The notes under the pieces are model-generated. The model saw only the letters and a list, made by a program, of their open reading frames with translations, ran no database searches and was not told the origin of the DNA. 12,517 nucleotides of DNA from DATCVR01 sp036566745. GTDB taxonomy: Bacteria > Actinomycetota > Actinomycetes > Jiangellales > Jiangellaceae. Shown here piece by piece: positions 12,318 to 12,517 of the stretch (position 1 is its first letter; each line of letters opens with the position of its first letter). The position numbers and the translations under genes are program-made. The stretch is from NCBI GenBank assembly GCA_036566745.1, contig DATCVR010000115.1, forward strand, positions 1 to 12,517, read 5' to 3'.

Positions 12318-12517
12318 CTACTTCTTGGCCGGCGGCGCGGCGGACTCCGAGGACAGCGCGGCGATGAACGCCTCCTGCGGCACCTCGACGCGCCCGACCA
12401 TCTTCATCCGCTTCTTGCCTTCCTTCTGCTTCTCCAGCAGCTTTCGTTTGCGCGTGATGTCGCCGCCGTAGCACTTGGCCAGCACGTCCTTGCGGATCGC
12501 CCGGATGTTCTCGCGCG
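12318..12517 (-). CDS. lepA: Elongation factor 4 (LepA), C-terminal fragment cut by window edge
   Basis: The frame runs from the window end to TAG (complement of 12318-12320), giving the last 66 residues. RENIRAIRKDVLAKCYGGDI followed by TRKRKLLEKQKEGKKRMKMV, then GRVEVPQEAFIAAL, is the highly conserved LepA-specific C-terminal domain. LepA is a ribosomal GTPase, reported to promote back-translocation and to help 30S assembly. The final residues (SSESAAPPAKK) are a short variable tail. GTPase and EF-G-like domains lie outside the window. Linkage to hemW, hrcA, dnaJ and rsmE is typical of actinobacteria. Confidence 0.97.
   Translation of the reverse strand, partial: RENIRAIRKDVLAKCYGGDITRKRKLLEKQKEGKKRMKMVGRVEVPQEAFIAALSSESAAPPAKK

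Noticed and set aside
12127..12474. N-terminal extension of the glycosyltransferase to 12474
   Set aside because: It would overlap the lepA C-terminus and read through the long hairpin. Family similarity begins at VRILQAANF, encoded from 12126.

Overview
The window is chromosomal DNA of very high GC content with GTG/TTG starts and C/G-ending codons. It carries an actinobacterial housekeeping neighbourhood: lepA, hemW, hrcA, dnaJ and rsmE, plus a DUF3097 gene, a family I know mainly from actinobacteria. The SigE-family sigma factor and the GerMN/Gmad2 membrane protein fit a Nocardioidaceae-type organism (Nocardioides or Aeromicrobium-like). That placement is inference from family recognition, not from a search.

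Layout, left to right. (1) 2-1045 (+): 3' part of a membrane-anchored GerMN/Gmad2 protein whose N-terminus lies outside the window. (2) 1086-1823 (-): rsmE, a 16S rRNA m3U methyltransferase. (3) 1945-2892 (+): an odd gene in which a SigE-family sigma factor is cut inside region 4.2 and joined in frame to a domain that looks extracytoplasmic. (4) 2947-4086 and 4098-5120 (-): dnaJ and hrcA, led by a CIRCE operator at 5148-5174. (5) 5305-6134 (+): a META-domain lipoprotein broken by a one-base frameshift. (6) 6197-7033 (+): a DUF3097 protein, possibly translated from a leaderless mRNA. (7) 7163-7432 (-): an 89-residue stand-alone peptidoglycan-binding domain. (8) 7516-8742 (-): hemW. (9) 9106-10932 (-): a long-chain acyl-CoA ligase. 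(10) 10978-12126 (-): a GT4 glycosyltransferase. (11) 12318-12517 (-): the 3' end of lepA.

Functionally this is a translation and proteostasis cluster: a back-translocating elongation factor, the HrcA-controlled DnaJ co-chaperone, an rRNA methylase and a radical-SAM haem chaperone. Envelope-related genes are mixed in (acyl-CoA ligase, glycosyltransferase, lipoprotein, peptidoglycan-binding protein). In many actinobacteria rsmE follows hrcA-dnaJ on the same strand. Here the chimeric sigma gene sits between them on the opposite strand, so rsmE is cut off from the heat-shock transcription unit.

Most gene boundaries have strong inverted repeats (2902-2941, 7081-7134, 9019-9100, 12217-12280). None has a T-tract. 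They may be terminators or members of genomic repeat families. I see no CRISPR array, transposase, tRNA or rRNA, and no clear multi-gene novel system. The strongest oddity is the sigma-factor chimera and its position inside the hrcA-dnaJ-rsmE locus.
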